A stretch of 37,834 bases of DNA from NCBI GenBank assembly GCA_024636405.1, contig JAGXHC010000113.1, positions 1 through 37,834 of the forward strand, given 5' to 3'. This document shows positions 36,155-37,834 of this stretch, in pieces; the first letter of the stretch is position 1, and each line of letters opens with the position of its first letter. Both the position numbers and the translations under genes were made by a program. The stretch comes from Sulfitobacter sp. GTDB lineage: Bacteria; Pseudomonadota; Alphaproteobacteria; Rhodobacterales; Rhodobacteraceae. A model generated the notes under the pieces. It saw only the letters and a program-made list of their open reading frames with translations, was not told the origin of the DNA and did no database searches.

Positions 36155-37722
36155 GAGTCCTCAGGCCTGTCGCGGACGTCATTTTCGGCGCGGTACATGC
36201 GTGCCGCAATTTCACGCAGGCCGCGCGACAGGCCAGTGGCGCCGCGGCGTATTTCGGTAAGCGTACCACCCTTGCCGCCGGTGCGTCTTGCGCGGTTCCT
36301 TTGAACCATCAGCGCCTCACCGATCTGGCCGCGCAGTGCATCTTCGACCGCGCCAACATTCCAGTCCGGCTCAACCGCCGAAACCGGGATCGGCGCGGCA
36401 ATGGACAGCTCTGTTGCCACCGCACGCACCACCTGCCCTATCCTAAGGGCAGCGGCGCCGGGCAGGCTGTGCTCGGGGAACGGCCAGTCGGGTAACAGCG
36501 TATCAATCGCCGACAACACAAATACCGGCTTTGGCGTCCGGCGGGCGGGGTCATTGGCGGAACGCACGCGCCAGTTTGCCAAGGCGGCGGCGTCCACTGC
36601 GCGCGCTGGACGATTGGCGCGTAGCACCCAAAGCACCATGTCAGCGCTGTCCAATGCCGTTTGCACGTCCTTGTCCGCACTCTTGCCGCCATCAAGCCCC
36701 GGCAGGTCAAGCAGGACACATTCAACGCCACCGATTGCGATAGGATGCGCGGTGGCAGTCTGGGTGGTTGGCATGGCATCGGTTTCGGCACGGTTCAGGT
36801 CCAGCAAGGCATTTACCAGCGTCGATTTGCCCGCGCTGGTCTGCCCGACCACGGCAATGCGCAGCGGTGCGTCGGGCGCGGCCAACCGGGCGCGGTCCAG
36901 CGCGCCGTCAGCCACCTGCATGTCCAGCAGTTCCGCATCGGAAAACCGCAGCCTGCCCGAGTAAAGATCAACTGCGGCCTTGGCGACTTCTTCCAGCAGG
37001 ATTGTCTGACCCAGCGCCAGCGCCTCGGCGCTCACGTGGCCGGAATGCCCGCCCGCCAGCAGGCTGTCGATTTCCTGCATAATGCCCACAGGCGGATTCT
37101 TGACCAGCCGGATCACCCGCCAAATGCCATACCCAGCCTGCGCCCAGTCCTGCGCCCGGCCCCGGTTCTGCCAGAGCCAAACCAACGTGCGCAAACGGAT
37201 GCTGTCGGAAAACGGCACCGCCTCGCGCAAATCACCGCGAAACCGCGAGGCTACACGTTCGATCAGCAACAGCGCTTCGGGCAGGGTGAAATCAAGAGCC
37301 CCCTTTGCCTTGTCGCCCGATTGCGCCGCGACAACCTCGACAACTTCGCGCGCCAGATCCTGAAGATTATCCCACGGCACCGTTTTCGCGGTACGCTTGC
37401 GGATCAGCGTCTGTGCCGCGTGATAGGCGGCAACCTCGCGCGGACCCCAGTCGGGATCGGGCTGCACGCCGTCTTCGGGCGCAATATCGGTGTTCGCATC
37501 GGCGTCAGTCTTGCTGCGCCGCCAGCCTGCGATGCGTTTTGACAGCCAGACCGCGCCACCTAGTGCGATGGATGTGACGACAAACCAGCCGAACCAGCCG
37601 TTTTCGTACAACCAGAGAAAGCCCAATAGCGACGTCACCGCGAATGGCAAGGCCAACACCCCGATGCTGAGCAGCGCATCCCAACGCAACAGGCGGGCGC
37701 GGATTTTACCTAGACCGGCCAC
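36151..37722 (-). CDS. Membrane-anchored GTPase of unknown role
   Basis: 523 residues from a GTG at 37722, with AAGGAG 6 bases upstream. Two N-terminal membrane helices (about 16-38 and 43-62) precede a long helical region (about 95-280) and a GTPase domain: G1 GQTSAGKST (293-301), a TTQT switch I segment (319-322) and G3 DLPG (339-342). The G4 position reads LSAID (403-407) where NKxD is expected, so guanine recognition may be altered. The fold belongs to the TRAFAC/dynamin-like or ribosome-binding GTPase group; the biological target is unknown. Its start overlaps the partial upstream gene and its stop overlaps the GAF gene, giving a three-gene unit. Confidence 0.85.
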   Translation of the reverse strand: MAGLGKIRARLLRWDALLSIGVLALPFAVTSLLGFLWLYENGWFGWFVVTSIALGGAVWLSKRIAGWRRSKTDADANTDIAPEDGVQPDPDWGPREVAAYHAAQTLIRKRTAKTVPWDNLQDLAREVVEVVAAQSGDKAKGALDFTLPEALLLIERVASRFRGDLREAVPFSDSIRLRTLVWLWQNRGRAQDWAQAGYGIWRVIRLVKNPPVGIMQEIDSLLAGGHSGHVSAEALALGQTILLEEVAKAAVDLYSGRLRFSDAELLDMQVADGALDRARLAAPDAPLRIAVVGQTSAGKSTLVNALLDLNRAETDAMPTTQTATAHPIAIGGVECVLLDLPGLDGGKSADKDVQTALDSADMVLWVLRANRPARAVDAAALANWRVRSANDPARRTPKPVFVLSAIDTLLPDWPFPEHSLPGAAALRIGQVVRAVATELSIAAPIPVSAVEPDWNVGAVEDALRGQIGEALMVQRNRARRTGGKGGTLTEIRRGATGLSRGLREIAARMYRAENDVRDRPEDS

Positions 37723-37834
37723 TCACCGCTCCTTGCAGGGCATCGCGGTAGACACGGCGCAGGTCTTCGGGCGCCATCTTTTCTCCGGTATTGCGGTGGT
37801 GCAGGAAATAGGCTGCCGCACGACCAAGTGCGAA
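37706..37834 (-). CDS. C-terminal fragment of an unidentified protein (continues beyond window)
   Basis: The last 42 residues of a gene entering from the right edge, ending at TAA (37706-37708). The piece reads FALGRAAAYFLHHRNTGEKM, then APEDLRRVYRDALQGAV, a helical and basic tail; this frame looks more protein-like than the one ending at TGA (37723). It overlaps the GTPase start by 17 bases, so the two are translationally coupled and possibly partners. No family can be named from so short a piece; a second GTPase of a pair is one possibility. Confidence 0.62.
   Translation of the reverse strand, partial: FALGRAAAYFLHHRNTGEKMAPEDLRRVYRDALQGAVSGRSR

Noticed and set aside
37723..37834. Alternative frame ending TGA directly before the GTPase GTG
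   Set aside because: Its translation is cysteine/threonine/proline-rich and unlike a protein, while the frame ending at 37706 gives an ordinary helical sequence.

Overview
The window is GC-rich alphaproteobacterial chromosome, most likely from a marine member of the Rhodobacteraceae (Roseobacter group). The evidence is the gene content and order (rsmB, heparinase II/III, purH, lspA, BamF-like lipoprotein, paired M16 peptidases), an ALDH16-type two-domain aldehyde dehydrogenase, an SDHAF4-type (DUF1674) protein, a TupBCA transporter and a betaine/dimethylglycine demethylation operon. It encodes no tRNA or rRNA, and shows no insertion sequence, prophage or CRISPR array. Both edges cut through genes.

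Layout. 1-1530: 3' two thirds of an ALDH16-like gene on the plus strand, converging through a hairpin-rich gap on a long minus-strand block (1637-8787): inactive and active M16 peptidase subunits, BamF-like lipoprotein, lspA, purH, heparinase-like protein. 8970-9719: an orphan PhnD-like binding protein without signal peptide. 9752-12341: rsmB (minus), an SDHAF4-like protein with a proline-rich repeat (plus) and dapB (minus). 12420-14649: rbfA, a phosphodiester glycosidase-like protein and truB. 14763-15281: a DUF1643 protein. 15379-16344: an RTX-repeat gene split by an in-frame TAG. 16529-19587: rpsO and pnp, separated by an unusually long 653-base gap with hairpins just before pnp. 19832-20413: a secreted L,D-transpeptidase. 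20577-22788: tupB-tupC-tupA for tungstate uptake. 22829-25891: three surface-glycan-type genes (GT25, FkbM methyltransferase, GT11 fucosyltransferase) with a 1-Cys peroxiredoxin among them. 25888-27934: RluA-type pseudouridine synthase, an NTF2-like protein and a RarD permease.

28047-35488 is the most integrated accessory unit: a tight six-gene minus-strand operon. In transcription order it encodes an XRE/cupin regulator, a LysE-type exporter, a GFA-family (glutathione/formaldehyde) protein, a DMGDH-like FAD/GcvT enzyme, a zinc homocysteine methyltransferase and a second DMGDH-like enzyme of identical length. The inferred job is stepwise demethylation of a methylated amine such as glycine betaine, with methyl groups going to homocysteine and the folate pool. 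A three-half-site repeat upstream of the regulator is a candidate operator. 35675-37834 holds a free-methionine-sulfoxide-reductase-like GAF protein, a membrane-anchored GTPase with an atypical G4 motif, and the C-terminal end of another gene overlapping that GTPase.

Functions are read from motifs, lengths and context only; no database search was possible. No clearly unprecedented system is evident. The best candidates for a second look are the six-gene demethylation operon with its operator, the GTPase and its overlapping partner, the interrupted RTX gene, and the rpsO-pnp gap.
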